Positions 25,001-35,376 are shown, numbered from the stretch's first letter. The stretch: 64,000 nt of DNA from Nilaparvata lugens (GCF_014356525.2 NC_052518.1:34919705-34983704); one strand, 5' to 3'. Program-made: numbers and translations. Notes: a model not told the origin generated them from the letters alone.

Positions 25001-25730
25001 TCATGATAAAAAACAATTTGTGTATTTATTACCATAACACAAAAAACTTTGTATTTGAGAGAAATACACATTCAATAATACATTAATGTCTACAATTGAC
25101 TTTAACCTTCTCAGCAAGTAGATACCCTTTGCTAGTCTTCTACTAATGAACTCTGCATGTGGTTGCCAATTGAGTTTTGAATCAAGAACAGTACCTAGCA
25201 CACAAACCATTAAGAAGTAGAGATCAACTAGAAAATTTTGTACTCCTGTTTTGGATTTACAACTAACTTTGAGATTAAAATCATCAGCAAAAAGAAATCC
25301 TACTTTATGAATACCTTCTATATTACAAAATTATGTCATTAAATATAGGCTATAAAGAGAGTATTGTTCCAAGTATGGAGCCTTGAGGGACTCTATACCT
25401 AACCTTTCTGCCCTTATAGAGAACTGACCATCTTTGTAAATAAACTGGTTGCGGTCCTTCAAATATGACATAACCAGATTGATTGATTCAGAATTGCAGT
25501 CATAATACCAAAGGTTGTCACCAAGTAGCCTATGTTATGCTTAACAGTATCGAAAGCTTTAGACATGTCATATGACCTGAAGCTAACAGAAATATCCTTA
25601 TCCAAATAATCAACAATAAATTCTATTTACTAGACTTGTAACTGCATTACTAGTATTTCTACCATAGCCTGGAGCCAAATTGTTTTTCAGTAAAAATACC
25701 AGAGCTTTCAAAATGATTTGATATCTGGTC
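25001..25730 (-). pseudogene. LINE reverse transcriptase fragment, copy 2
   Basis: Same 730-bp segment as 19921-20650; I found one difference by eye (base 20420 C, base 25500 T). It carries the same broken RT blocks on the minus strand. It lacks the 32-bp flanking repeat, but its left neighbour CTTTGAGCA matches the last 9 bases of that repeat at copy 1. Copy 2, or a third copy, may have been the template for copy 1. Confidence 0.8.
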
Positions 25731-27937
25731 TAGCATTATGGCCTTGAATACTTTGGGGCGATTGCTGAGATCGGGATTATCTCTTGCACTCGGCTAAAAA
25801 CCGGTTTTTGCGCCGCAGATCAAAAATCGGTTTGCTGAGTTCGGGATTAACCACGCTCGAGCACAAAAGTTAGCCGACCGGCAATTATCGCAGGGAAAAA
25901 CCTGCGGTCTAAAAATCGGTTTGCTGAGTTCCAGTCCAGGCTAAAAATTAATCTCGGTGGATTGCTGAGTTCAAGCGTAGATCAACTCTGGTTTAAAAGA
26001 TAATCTCGGTGGATTGCTGAGATCGGGATCAGCCTAAAATGTGATAATCTCAGGAGCAAAAATGATGATTCTAGACTTCAACTTAGACCCGCTAGGAGGC
26101 AGGTTTAAGTTCGGGATTAAGCTATTAACTTGCTATTGTTTCAATTTTATCAAAAACCAGTGTCAAATTGGGGTTCGTCTTTGAATTCTGAACAATTTCA
26201 TTACCCATAAAGTCATATATTTGAAATGTTTTTCTACTGATTTTTAAAATATTATAACATAAGAGAGTGAAAATGAAAATACCTTCAAACAACAAGAAAA
26301 TTCTTTACCTCTCACGAGAAGGGGGTCCGAGGGGCCTCCCCCGGAAATTTTTAGAAAAATACCCTCAATTTGGTGTGATTTCAAGCAATTTCTACTAGAT
26401 AATCTACATCCTAATAATGAAGTTCCTTTATGTTCTGTGGGATTATTATTATTCAATTTTTCATAGAAAATAATATATCATAGGCCTATGATATTTCAGT
26501 TCATATAACAAATAGAATGGAAATATAATTTTATTAGTCATTCAATTGTTTCAAAAAATAGTTTCAAAGTTATAGTCTTCAAACCTATGATTTTTACTCA
26601 AGTGCAAAAAAATATATTGGGGGGAGAGATATATCCATGTTCCCAGATATTACTGGAGATTTGTATATCCTCCTGTCCCCGGAGTAAACTACTCTTTAAT
26701 CATAGCATAACTGGGACATTTTGTGGGTACCATACTAAAAAAAAGGTGCTGGAGCATTGGTTAAGGGAACTACGTTTCAATCACATGAACTGATTTACAT
26801 ACATGATCTATTCATATTCATGCATTAAACTGAATGAACAATTATCAATACATCTTATATTGAACTTTCAATTATTGCAGATGATGAAAACAAAACTGCC
26901 TTAGGTACTTCAAGAAGATCTTTCTGAAGTATTTGCTATACGCAGTTCCATAGAGTAAAGATACTGTTTGAAAGTTACCTATTTATTTGTCTCTGGCAGT
27001 ATGCACTAGCCCATTCACTGTGTAGCCCATAATTCTACCATCATTCTCTCAACACTTATATTAAATATTTTTTGGTTAAAACAATGTCTGAAAAAATATT
27101 AAATTGGAAGCCAATTCCTTTGACTCAATTTCTATCAGTGGTCGATTACCTTCTACGAATCTGGGCCACGATAGTATCGATTAATTAGTATTGATTAAAT
27201 GGATATAATTGGTTTGAAGATAATATGGAACTGTACCTACATCAGTAATGAAGGAGAACTGTATTAAATACGTTGTAATTGTAAGAGAGTGTGAGATGAT
27301 GATATCTATGTGGGGTTGAGTGTTGCTAATTGGAGGCAGCTGCGTTCGCTTGCATCATCACGGGATGCAGAAATAGTCTGCATTGCATAATTGAACTATT
27401 AAGTTGAGTCCAGACCGTGATGAGCGACACTTCGTTTGCGTGATCCTTGCTGTGGAAGTGATTTTGTGAGTGGATGTAGTGAATAATGGATTATCTTTAA
27501 TATTTGGATTATTACGAACCAATACCTCAATTCGGCCACTGCGGTGTCCGAATCTAAAATTAAAGAGAAGTGCTGATTACTCTAAAATTTTTTGCTGATG
27601 CCAGTCCACAGAGAGACTGGCGATTTATGTGAGTACTTCAGCATCATGTCGCATTGTACATAGTGTTGCGGCGATAGTTATTACTTTTTAGCAATAAAAA
27701 AATATTACATTAAATTCCTAGCTGGACAATACACTAGTAAAAAAATGAATTTTTGAAATAAATGAAAATGAGTTCCAAATGAACACCAAAAAGGTGAGGA
27801 GTTGTTCATGTGTTCACTGTATAACGACATTTGAAAAAGTTTAGAAGATTATTTAATCGCAGATGATCATTATGATGACGGTCAAGAAAGGATCGAGACC
27901 GAAAAAGAGAGGAAATGGGAGTAAGAGGGGGAAAGAG

Positions 27938-28012
27938 AGAGAGAGAGAGAGAGAGATTGAGATTGATTGATTTTTTTCTTCTTCCAGAGAGAGAGATTGA
28001 TTGATTGATTAT
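27938..28012. repeat. (GA)n and (GATT)n simple repeats
   Basis: GAGAGAGA runs and GATTGATTGATT around 27938-28012, close to the LINE tail at 28071. Confidence 0.8.
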
Positions 28013-28070
28013 ATGCCTTTATTAGGGCGGAATTAGGACTCCTGGTCCTCTCTACCACACAACCCAAGAG

Positions 28071-28157
28071 ATAGATAGATATTATTTTTCAATTGTTACT
28101 AGGCTTGTCGCCTATTATAGTAACATGGTTACAATAATTACAGTTTTACAAATAATC
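28071..28157 (-). mobile_element. Solo LINE 3' tail (severely 5'-truncated copy)
   Basis: Reverse orientation copy of the last 80 bp of the LINE at 1-1078. It shares ACAATTGTTACTAGGCTTGT, CGCCTAT and GTAACATGGTTACAA and begins at a (GATA)n tail. Together the two copies fix the 3' terminus of this LINE family. Confidence 0.85.
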
Positions 28158-28533
28158 TTGAAGAGAGAGAGAGAGAGTGGGAAGAATAAGAAAAAACAAG
28201 AAAGAAACGAATGATGGGAGAGTGAGTGAGTGTGAGTGAGGGAGTGCAAAAGCAATATGCAAAGACAGTGTGTGAGAGCCAAAGTAGCATTCAAGATGGC
28301 TGTTGCCAACATTGCGACAATAATTCCCCATGGATTCCTCCAGTTGCGCCTCGGTCTGGCTAAACATGAGCGTCGGTCTGGCTAAACCCGCAGATCAAAG
28401 TTGCTCTCGACCAAGAGATGACCGACGGCTAAACTCGATCTCAGCAAACCGATTTTTTAGACGAGACCAAAGTTGCGCTAGACCAACGTTGCGCCGGGGT
28501 TAGCCAGACCCGATCTCAGCAATCGCCCCTTTG

Positions 28534-31069
28534 GATAGCACAGGTACAATTGATAATGGTTTGAAATTCTTCAAGTTTTTTTAACACATTTTTCACGTAC
28601 AAGTATTACCTTAATGTTTTCCAATACGCTTGGAAAAATGCCCTTGCAAACCAAACAGTCATTAAAAAGGTAACTCAAAACTTCACATATATAAGTTGCC
28701 TTTTTCTTGTTTCAATAGTTTTTCCAGTGTTGTAAATTAGTTTAAGGTATTATTTGTTATAAAAATTATTCGTTTTTTTCTGTTAATTAGTTTTAATTGG
28801 GTATATATAATAGGTACCTAGCTTAATAAGAAACTCATGGAAAAAACGTTAAGTGGGAAAACGTTTAGAGGGAGCCTCTGCATATATGTGAACAGTTCTG
28901 ATTGATCTAATGGAATTTTTTTTCAATATTATTGAATGTAAGAAGACATATTATTCAAATAAATTAAAACAGTTGGAGTGGTTGGAAATAGGAAGCGAAT
29001 TCAACAATTTTAATAAACTACTGCCTAATGAATTAGCTAACTAACTTATAACTAATTCGAAACAATATCAAAATAATCAACTGAGTATTTAACAACATTT
29101 GAAATGACAATACATTAGTGTGTGACCTTAACATTCAGCTCTCTACGATTGCAGTACACAGAAACGCGACAGTAAGTAGTGCAATCAAAACATTTTTTAG
29201 GCTATAATCGCCCGTTTTCGAAGGCTGACCGACCAAACTTGGCCAGTCAGTTTGAACTGGAGTTTTCGAAGTCATGTGACCCTGAACGGGTGTGGTGAAA
29301 TTCGATTCTGTCGGTTGCGACCAAACAGCAGTTTTCATTTCGTTAAACTGTTGGTTTAGTGTTTGGTGAAATCGGGCCTTACACTGCACTGTAGTAGATA
29401 GCCTTATTTGTTTCTCGAACCATACCTGTAGGTATGTAAATAAAAACAGAAATTCAAGTACCCATTTTAAAATTGGCATATCTCTTTTTAGAAATGAAAA
29501 TATTAGCATATTATTTTTATTTTTATTTGATTTCTATTTTTAAGTATTATTCAAATAAAGTAGCCCTGAAGAAAAAAGACTATAGGTATGTTTTTTCCCA
29601 GTAATGCGTTCACACTAACTCGCTCAAAGTTGCAACCATATAGTCCAGTCAATATAGACATGAAAAAGAGGGCCTGCTAGCAATTTATATTTCATTTCTG
29701 ATTTTCATATCTATATTTTTTTAAACATCAATGAAAATTAAACTTGAACTTTCAGCAGTAAAATTATAAAAACATTTTGGGACATGTTATTCATTATCAA
29801 AATTTGGGAATAAAATAGTTTTGGGCAAAGCCTGCTATTCTTTCCAAATTATATTTATATGATTTGTGATTATATCCACAAAAGGATAAATAAATTCAGA
29901 ACCAACCAATATTTTCATGATAAGTAATTGTCTTGTTCTATATAGATACAGAGTGGCCCAAAAACCTTGTATTTTTGATTGAATGGATATTTTCAGAAAA
30001 AAATTTTTAATAGTTCAACAATACTATGAAGAATCTATCCTCTAAATCTCAAGGATTTATCTTTTACCAAATTTTAAATGTTCTGTCCCAAAAATTTAAA
30101 CTTTAGGCTCTCATATCTCAAAAAGTAATGATCAGAAAAATGTTTTCCTGAGAATACCTTTTCATTTTGATAGCTTGATGATATACAAACCGAAAAACTT
30201 TAAAAAATATCACCAGTATAAATTTTATTTTTAGCCCTTGCACAACCCTAAACCGACTCTAGCCGCGGTTCACACTTCTGCCAGTTCACTCATTCGTCAA
30301 ACTTCTTGTAACATATCCAACATTAAAACTGTACCTTAGAACAAGAATCAATAATTCTAAAATTTGAAATTTTGAGACAAGAGCATTTAAAAACTTGAAT
30401 TATTGTTTCTTGTTCTAAGGAATTCCTTCCTTTTTCTAGAGTGCAAATCTTTAAAGAAACAAAAAAATTTGACTCATAACCTCAATATTTGGACTAATTT
30501 TCAATCAATAATTCTAATTTTGTAATTTACTGTTAAGGGCAAATGCCTGTTTGTAATAGGTTAATTTAAATAGATGACTAAATATTATTTGTTACGTGGG
30601 GCATAAGATACATTTAATCTTTACAAGCATTCACATTCAGTTAATACTAACATATAAATCATTGATAGAACTATGTAACTTAGTTCTGCAGCTGCACCTC
30701 TGACTCAATTTTTCTTGTGACTCAAGTCTCCAATATGGTTCTTTGGAAATTACTAGGTTATACTAATTTGCAGCTTGTTTTACAATAAATTTTTGCTTCA
30801 TATGAAATTAAAAATCTTAGTCTATTCAATTATAAAGTTATAATTTTAAAATCTTAAAACTGCTTCAGTAATTCTTGAATATATTGTAGGGAAGTTTGGT
30901 TGTAAAGGTTGTTTATGAAGTTGTTTTTGAGGTTGTAAAGTAAGTTGTTTATGAATAGTAAAAGAATTGATTCTTGAAGGAAATAGTAGAGTGCAACTTA
31001 CTAAAAATGGTTTCCATCAGATGTATGTTTGCAATCCTCTGGTTTAAAAACAGTCAGAAAAACAAATAA
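28534..31069. other. Non-coding
   Basis: AT-rich. 29200-29400 is a MITE-like segment related in reverse to 16118-16260. 29946-29990 carries the TGGCCCAAAAACCTTG word of the dispersed repeat at 24.1 and 55.7 kb. 30085-30252 is an arm of the palindrome family (separate entry). 30260-31069 precedes the LINE endonuclease and could be its 5' region; I recognise no ORF1 there. Confidence 0.45.
30085..30252. repeat. Single-arm relative of the 11902-12250 palindrome
   Basis: Shares TTTAAACTTTAGG, CTCATATCTCAAAAAGTAAT, GATAGCTTGATGATATACAA and AAAAATATCACCAGTA with the right arm of the palindrome, at roughly 90% by eye. Confidence 0.85.
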
Positions 31070-31084
31070 CGATTTTTTAGTAAA

Positions 31085-31873
31085 TTGGCTCAAAACAGGG
31101 AAAGGGAAATAGCTACAAATGCTAGATATAGAGTAGCACAAGATGGTAAGGTTTTTAGTATTTATCATCAAAATATTCAGTATCTTCGCAACAAAATTGA
31201 CAGATTAGAAGTATTTCTTAAACAGGAGGATCCTGACATTGTTATTTTCACAGAGCATGGCTTAAAAATAAAGGAAATAAATCAAGTTAGGATTCCAGGC
31301 TATTCACTGAGATCAGAATTTTGTAGAATAGCTCATAGAAGTGGTGGTGTATGTATATTCACTAGCAATGCTAAACATACCCAAACTTATGAACTGGATT
31401 TTGTTAAGAGATTTTCTGTTGAGATGGATTTAGAGGTGACGGGACTAAGGTTAAAAATTGATGATCGATTTGAGGTAGCAGTGTTAGGTATCTATAGGTC
31501 ACCAAATGGAGACTGGCAAAAATTTTGTGAGCTGCTCCATACACTTTTGGAAATTACAACCGCTCGTTTCACAAATGTTATAGTAGTAGGAGATTTCAAT
31601 ACCGATTTTGCCAGGCAGGATAAAATGACAGAGGATATTAGAGATATTATTAATATGAATAATTTAGAAATTAAGGTCCACGAATATACAAGAGTAACTC
31701 GAACTTCACAGACAATTATTGATAATATCCTCACAAATATAGAAGGTTGTAATGTCAGGTTAGGTAGCTCAGATCTATCAGATCATAACTATCAAATTTT
31801 AGATGTTAAGTTGCAGGGCCAGAATCCAAGCAGAAAAAAAATTTTGGGAAAGAAATTCAGCAATATGAGCTAG
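31085..31873 (+). CDS. LINE apurinic-like endonuclease domain
   Basis: An exonuclease-endonuclease-phosphatase fold domain that nicks target DNA for target-primed reverse transcription. Motifs in order: YHQNIQYLRNKIDRLE (catalytic-site Asn), IVIFTEHGL (metal-binding Glu), GGVCIF, VLGIYRSPNGDW, VVVGDFNTDF (Asp and Asn), and LGSSDLSDHNYQIL (the final S-D-H). All key residues are present. The frame has no upstream ATG near its beginning, so the true start is unknown. It ends at TAG 31871-31873, just after an A-run at about 31836-31843. The polymerase continues in another frame, so this is one ORF2 split by a single-base change. Confidence 0.9.
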   Translation: MAQNREREIATNARYRVAQDGKVFSIYHQNIQYLRNKIDRLEVFLKQEDPDIVIFTEHGLKIKEINQVRIPGYSLRSEFCRIAHRSGGVCIFTSNAKHTQTYELDFVKRFSVEMDLEVTGLRLKIDDRFEVAVLGIYRSPNGDWQKFCELLHTLLEITTARFTNVIVVGDFNTDFARQDKMTEDIRDIINMNNLEIKVHEYTRVTRTSQTIIDNILTNIEGCNVRLGSSDLSDHNYQILDVKLQGQNPSRKKILGKKFSNMS

Positions 31874-31887
31874 GAAATATAAATTGT

Positions 31888-34038
31888 TTGAAGCAGGAAC
31901 TGCTTCAAGAAAATTGGAGTAGTGTTTATAACAGTTGTAACCTAAATTACAAATATAAGCAATTCATTGATACTCTAAGATTTCACATTAGTGTATGCTG
32001 TCCAATAAAAAAAGTCAAAGTAAAAAGTAAATTAAACAAAGTAGATGAATGGATAACTGAAGATATTCTTACTCAAAGAAATATTGTTAGGGAAGCTTAT
32101 GAGGAATTTAAATTAGTGAGGGATGTTCCGAGTGAAGTCAAATACAAATGTCTAAAGAAAAACTATGCAAAAGAAGTGAGGAAAGCTAAGTGTAAGAAAA
32201 CAGCTGAAATATTAACAACTAGTACCAATTTTAACTCTGCTGTTTGGGAGGTAATTAATAGAAATAGGAGAGCAGCTCAAAAAGATACAGTTACTAATGT
32301 CCCTAGGATAATCGATGAACATGGAAATTATATGGATGATAGTATAGACATTTGTAACTTTTTCAATAAGTATTATCAACAGGTTGCATATAATCTCCAA
32401 AAGTCACTGAACACTAATACTTATAATACAACTACATTAAATTCTGAGCCAATTGAAAAGGTATTTAAATTTCATCCATTATCAAGAGATGAGTTGTCAA
32501 GAATAATAAAAAATTTGAATAACAAAAAAACAGTAGGATTGGATGGGGTCTCAAGCAAAATTTTAAAAGAATGTGAAAATGAATTACTGGACCCTTTATT
32601 GCATCTCCTTAATACTTCACTAGAGCAGGGTATTTTCCCTGATGATCTGAAACAAGGAAAAATTTTGCCAATTTTCAAGAGTGGTGATTCTGAAAGAGTT
32701 GAAAATTATAGACCTATTAGTATTCTAAATGTAATAAGTAAAATTTTTGAAAGAGTAGTTCTAAATAGGCTATTGATGCACCTGGAAGAAATTAATTTCA
32801 TATGTGATGAACAGCATGGGTTCCAGAAAGGGAAATCTACTAAGACTGCAATAGTATCCCTTGTTGAAAGACTAATAGATATAATAGATTCAGGTGAGAA
32901 GGCAGCCGCAATATTTCTTGATTTATCCAAAGCTTTTGATTGTGTGAACCATAGAATATTATTGGAAATACTAAAAACTGTAGGTGTGAATGGTATAGAA
33001 CTAAAATGGTTTGAATCATATCTCATAGGTAGAAACCAGTGTGTTGAGCTTACCAAGGTGGATGGGAATGAAATAGTAAAATTTAAATCTCAAAAACTGG
33101 AGGTCCAGGCTGGAGTACCTCAAGGCTCAATTCTGGGTCCCTTACTGTTTCTGTTGTATGTGAACCAATTACCAAAAGAGTTAAAAGATCACAGAGCTCT
33201 GTTGTTTGCTGATGACACATCGCTTATCTTAAACAATTATTTATTAGATAGTCTAGAAATAAATGCTTTTACTGGAGTACAGTCAATTGTCCAATTCTTG
33301 AAGCAAAGGCAATTAACAATAAATAGTAAGAAATGTCAATTCCTACAATTCAAAAGTAAATATAATTCAGTAGAGGATAGAGAAATAAATGTGTTTGTAG
33401 AGGAAAATGAATTAGACCAAGAAGAGAAAGTAGCATTCTTGGGAATTTTATTGGACAGGAAATTAACATGGCATCCTTACATTGAGAGGATATGTAATAA
33501 GATATCATCTGGGGTATTTGTCCTGCGGCAGCTTGCTAGGCTGAATGATAAAAAACTACTGTTAACTGCTTACCATCGACTTATACTATCTCATATTAGG
33601 TATGCTATTTTAGTATGGGGTAATTCATCTCAACAAAATATGGACAGGGTGTTTAAGATTCAAAAGAAGGCACTCAGATGTATAGAGAAAGTGAATAGGT
33701 TAGACTCTTGTAGGCCTTTATTTAAAAAGCTTGGTCTATTAACTGTGCCATCTTTGTATGTATATGAAGTTGTAATGCATGTGAAAACGAGTGGTGTGAT
33801 CCAGAATTCAGATGTTCATGAGTATAATACGCGAAACAGAGCAGATTATCATATAATGGGTCACAATAGTAGGTTATTTGAACAAAAATCAGATTATATT
33901 GGTAGGAAATTTTATAACAAGCTACCTCAAATCTTGAAAAGTAATGATGATTTGAAGATTTTCAAAAAACAAATTAAAAAATATTTAGTTGATAGAGCTT
34001 TTTATAGTGTACAAGAATTCCTTTCAAACCTAAACTAG
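31888..34038 (+). CDS. LINE reverse transcriptase
   Basis: 716 codons, uninterrupted. RT blocks in order: TVGLDGVSSKILKEC, ILPIFKSGDSERVENYRPIS, EQHGFQKGKSTKTAI, AIFLDLSKAFDCVNHRIL (motif A, catalytic Asp), [18 protein letters not shown] (motif B), LLFADDTSLIL (motif C with the F-A-D-D pair), the VAFLGILLDRKLTWHPYIE thumb block, and a C-terminal domain with AYHRLILSHIRYAILVWGNS and YNKLPQILKS. Every catalytic residue is present, so the enzyme could be active if read with the endonuclease. The relation of the post-palm part to the decayed RT at 12998-13387 suggests the same broad clade (CR1/Jockey-like), at modest confidence. Confidence 0.92.
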   Translation: MKQELLQENWSSVYNSCNLNYKYKQFIDTLRFHISVCCPIKKVKVKSKLNKVDEWITEDILTQRNIVREAYEEFKLVRDVPSEVKYKCLKKNYAKEVRKAKCKKTAEILTTSTNFNSAVWEVINRNRRAAQKDTVTNVPRIIDEHGNYMDDSIDICNFFNKYYQQVAYNLQKSLNTNTYNTTTLNSEPIEKVFKFHPLSRDELSRIIKNLNNKKTVGLDGVSSKILKECENELLDPLLHLLNTSLEQGIFPDDLKQGKILPIFKSGDSERVENYRPISILNVISKIFERVVLNRLLMHLEEINFICDEQHGFQKGKSTKTAIVSLVERLIDIIDSGEKAAAIFLDLSKAFDCVNHRILLEILKTVGVNGIELKWFESYLIGRNQCVELTKVDGNEIVKFKSQKLEVQAGVPQGSILGPLLFLLYVNQLPKELKDHRALLFADDTSLILNNYLLDSLEINAFTGVQSIVQFLKQRQLTINSKKCQFLQFKSKYNSVEDREINVFVEENELDQEEKVAFLGILLDRKLTWHPYIERICNKISSGVFVLRQLARLNDKKLLLTAYHRLILSHIRYAILVWGNSSQQNMDRVFKIQKKALRCIEKVNRLDSCRPLFKKLGLLTVPSLYVYEVVMHVKTSGVIQNSDVHEYNTRNRADYHIMGHNSRLFEQKSDYIGRKFYNKLPQILKSNDDLKIFKKQIKKYLVDRAFYSVQEFLSNLN

Positions 34039-34159
34039 GTTGAACTACTTAGTGATAGAATTATTATGTAATAACATGACTTGTCTTATACTCCATGACT
34101 GGAGTCTTTAGGACGTAATCTTAAAAAAAAAAAAAAAAAAAAAAGAAAGAGTTTCAAAT

Positions 34160-34621
34160 CTATATTCGTCTAGCATATTTGTCTGTCATGGTAGATTTTA
34201 GTATATGAGTAGTATAAAAATGGGCAAGTAAGCTCAAAATCAGCTGTTTAGTTTGTAAACCATTATTATGATTGTTTGTACTTGTTGACAAATAGGTATT
34301 TGGATACGGTTGTTCAAAAAAATAATGACTAGTCACTACACTTTGGCATCCACTAACTTTACTTGACTCTAGAATTACAAGTTCTTTTGCAACTAGTTCT
34401 CCATTATTGTCTTTAAATCCTTGAATGTCTATTATATAGACACTACTACAATTATTAAGAGAACTTCTAGATGCTAAATTAGATGTATCATGATGAGCAG
34501 GATCAATTGGAATTGCAGGTGATGATGGTGAAGAAGATGATGTGTCATTCATTAAATTTGTCGCAGATGAAATTTCCATTGTGCTATGTGTAGTCACTTT
34601 CTTAATTAATTTGTCCAACAT
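34160..34621 (-). CDS. Unknown protein, leftward gene at the Maverick left end
   Basis: 153 codons from the ATG at 34619-34621. A strong splice acceptor (TTTTTTGTTCTCTACAG) lies 6 bases before this ATG on the minus strand, so I chose it over the upstream frame. After a Ser/Thr-rich head comes a conserved-looking block, VYIIDIQGFKDNNGELVAKE, which I associate with an unnamed protein family common in arthropod mobile DNA. The acidic D-x-Q and K-E-L pattern hints at an RNase H/DEDD-like fold, but that is inference. The frame reads through the whole inverted repeat and stops 48 bases outside the element, so the last 16 residues come from flanking DNA. A lost stop is likely. Confidence 0.55.
   Translation of the reverse strand: MLDKLIKKVTTHSTMEISSATNLMNDTSSSSPSSPAIPIDPAHHDTSNLASRSSLNNCSSVYIIDIQGFKDNNGELVAKELVILESSKVSGCQSVVTSHYFFEQPYPNTYLSTSTNNHNNGLQTKQLILSLLAHFYTTHILKSTMTDKYARRI
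34202..34207. repeat. Maverick target-site duplication, left (TATATG)
   Basis: TATATG lies directly before the left inverted repeat and is repeated directly after the right one (53532-53537). Six-base duplications are the known signature of Maverick/Polinton integration. Confidence 0.93.
34208..34249 (+). repeat. Maverick left terminal inverted repeat
   Basis: Identical over 42 bases to the complement of 53490-53531; identity stops abruptly after CAGCTGTTT. It contains an inward-facing TATAAAAA (34213-34220) and a CAGCTG E-box (34241-34246). The 5' AGT start is typical of Mavericks. Confidence 0.93.
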
Positions 34622-34627
34622 TATAAT

Positions 34628-34646
34628 CTGTAGAGAACAAAAAACA
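34628..34646 (-). promoter_or_regulatory. 3' splice acceptor before the leftward end gene
   Basis: On the minus strand the pyrimidine-rich TGTTTTTTGTTCTCTACAG ends at 34628, six bases before the ATG. It implies a 5' leader intron. The donor was not identified. Confidence 0.55.
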
Positions 34647-34730
34647 CTGTTATGAACCATAATATTATTGCATCACTCTTTTTATTAGTATAAAACAAAC
34701 ACAACTAAACAATTTTCAAACATTACAACA

Positions 34731-35354
34731 ATGAAAGTCATTATATTAACATCAAAATTGTTCACCCTAATACTACTACATACTGTTCTGTTATGTGTGG
34801 CTAGACTAGCAGATCAATATTATACTGATGAATTTCTTCAATTACGAACCATTGGCGGTCTCGATGAATCCAATAAGTTTTTCTTTCGTCAATGTATTTT
34901 GGAAAAGATTTATCTACACAACAATCATCATCACCATCAGTTCCATCCATCAGTTGAAAATGATAATAAAAATGTTGCTGATAACGATGATGATGGTGAT
35001 GATGATAACAATATAACTACTATCCTAAATACTCTCAACACTTGGTATATGGCTGTTGCAGGGGGTTTCAATTTAGATTTTTTTCTTTGTTCTCGAGTAA
35101 ATTGTAAATATGACATGCGCACATGTCTACAAGACTCATTTCCATTTATAGAATTTCTTGAAGCAATTGTCAATAGTTCAGTTGTGAGTTGTGATTCATA
35201 CTGTCACAAAGAGGTGTTGTCTAGCAATATCACAGAAAAAGAAGAAGAAGAAGAAGAAGAAGAAGAGGTGTACACCATATCTCCATCACACTCTACATCA
35301 CCCTCAATAGCTTGCAGTAGTGCCAACCGGTTAACTTTGTTTTTCATCAGCTAA
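34731..35354 (+). CDS. Unknown secreted or membrane-anchored protein
   Basis: 207 codons from ATG 34731. A TATAAAA at about 34690 fits a promoter 40 bases upstream, divergent from the leftward gene. Residues 1-26 form a signal-peptide-like segment (Lys at 2, then a hydrophobic stretch and VLLCVARLAD). Later features: a His/Asp-rich stretch from triplet repeats (about residues 63-90), Cys residues in SRVNCKYDMRTCLQD and VSCDSYCHKE, then poly-Glu from (GAA)n at about 35235-35267. The C-terminus is weakly hydrophobic. No family recognised. By position it could be an envelope-type or secreted host-interaction protein, but nothing proves it. Confidence 0.5.
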   Translation: MKVIILTSKLFTLILLHTVLLCVARLADQYYTDEFLQLRTIGGLDESNKFFFRQCILEKIYLHNNHHHHQFHPSVENDNKNVADNDDDGDDDNNITTILNTLNTWYMAVAGGFNLDFFLCSRVNCKYDMRTCLQDSFPFIEFLEAIVNSSVVSCDSYCHKEVLSSNITEKEEEEEEEEEVYTISPSHSTSPSIACSSANRLTLFFIS

Positions 35355-35376
35355 CCATCATTATCATCTTACGAGA

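Larger units (their letters stand above)
25756..28528. mobile_element. 2.77-kb element with inverted ends and a 5-bp target duplication
   Basis: The left end GGGCGATTGCTGAGATCGGG (25756) is the exact complement of the right end (28509-28528). CTTTG flanks both sides (25751-25755 and 28529-28533). Sub-terminal copies of a related phrase, CGGTTTGCTGAGTTCGGGAT and variants, repeat every 40-70 bp in the left 350 bp, with inverted counterparts at about 28435-28460. The interior has no recognisable transposase, so it is non-autonomous. It contains a LINE 3' tail at 28071-28157 and (GA)n tracts. Confidence 0.8.
31070..34144 (+). mobile_element. Nearly intact LINE with poly(A) tail
   Basis: Endonuclease and reverse transcriptase in order on the plus strand, ending in a poly(A) tract at about 34122-34144. 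Only one frame break is visible between the two domains. The tail is followed 63 bp later by the Maverick left end. The 5' boundary is not defined: the in-frame stop at 31067-31069 marks the limit of the endonuclease frame and no ORF1 is seen. Confidence 0.9.

Noticed and set aside
24811..25086. Poly-Glu ORF and its poly-Leu counterpart on the other strand
   Set aside because: Both come from a (GAA)n microsatellite; no conserved sequence outside it.
29135..29509. 124-codon minus-strand ORF
   Set aside because: Lies across a MITE-like repeat related to 16118-16260; no domain and no other sign of a gene.
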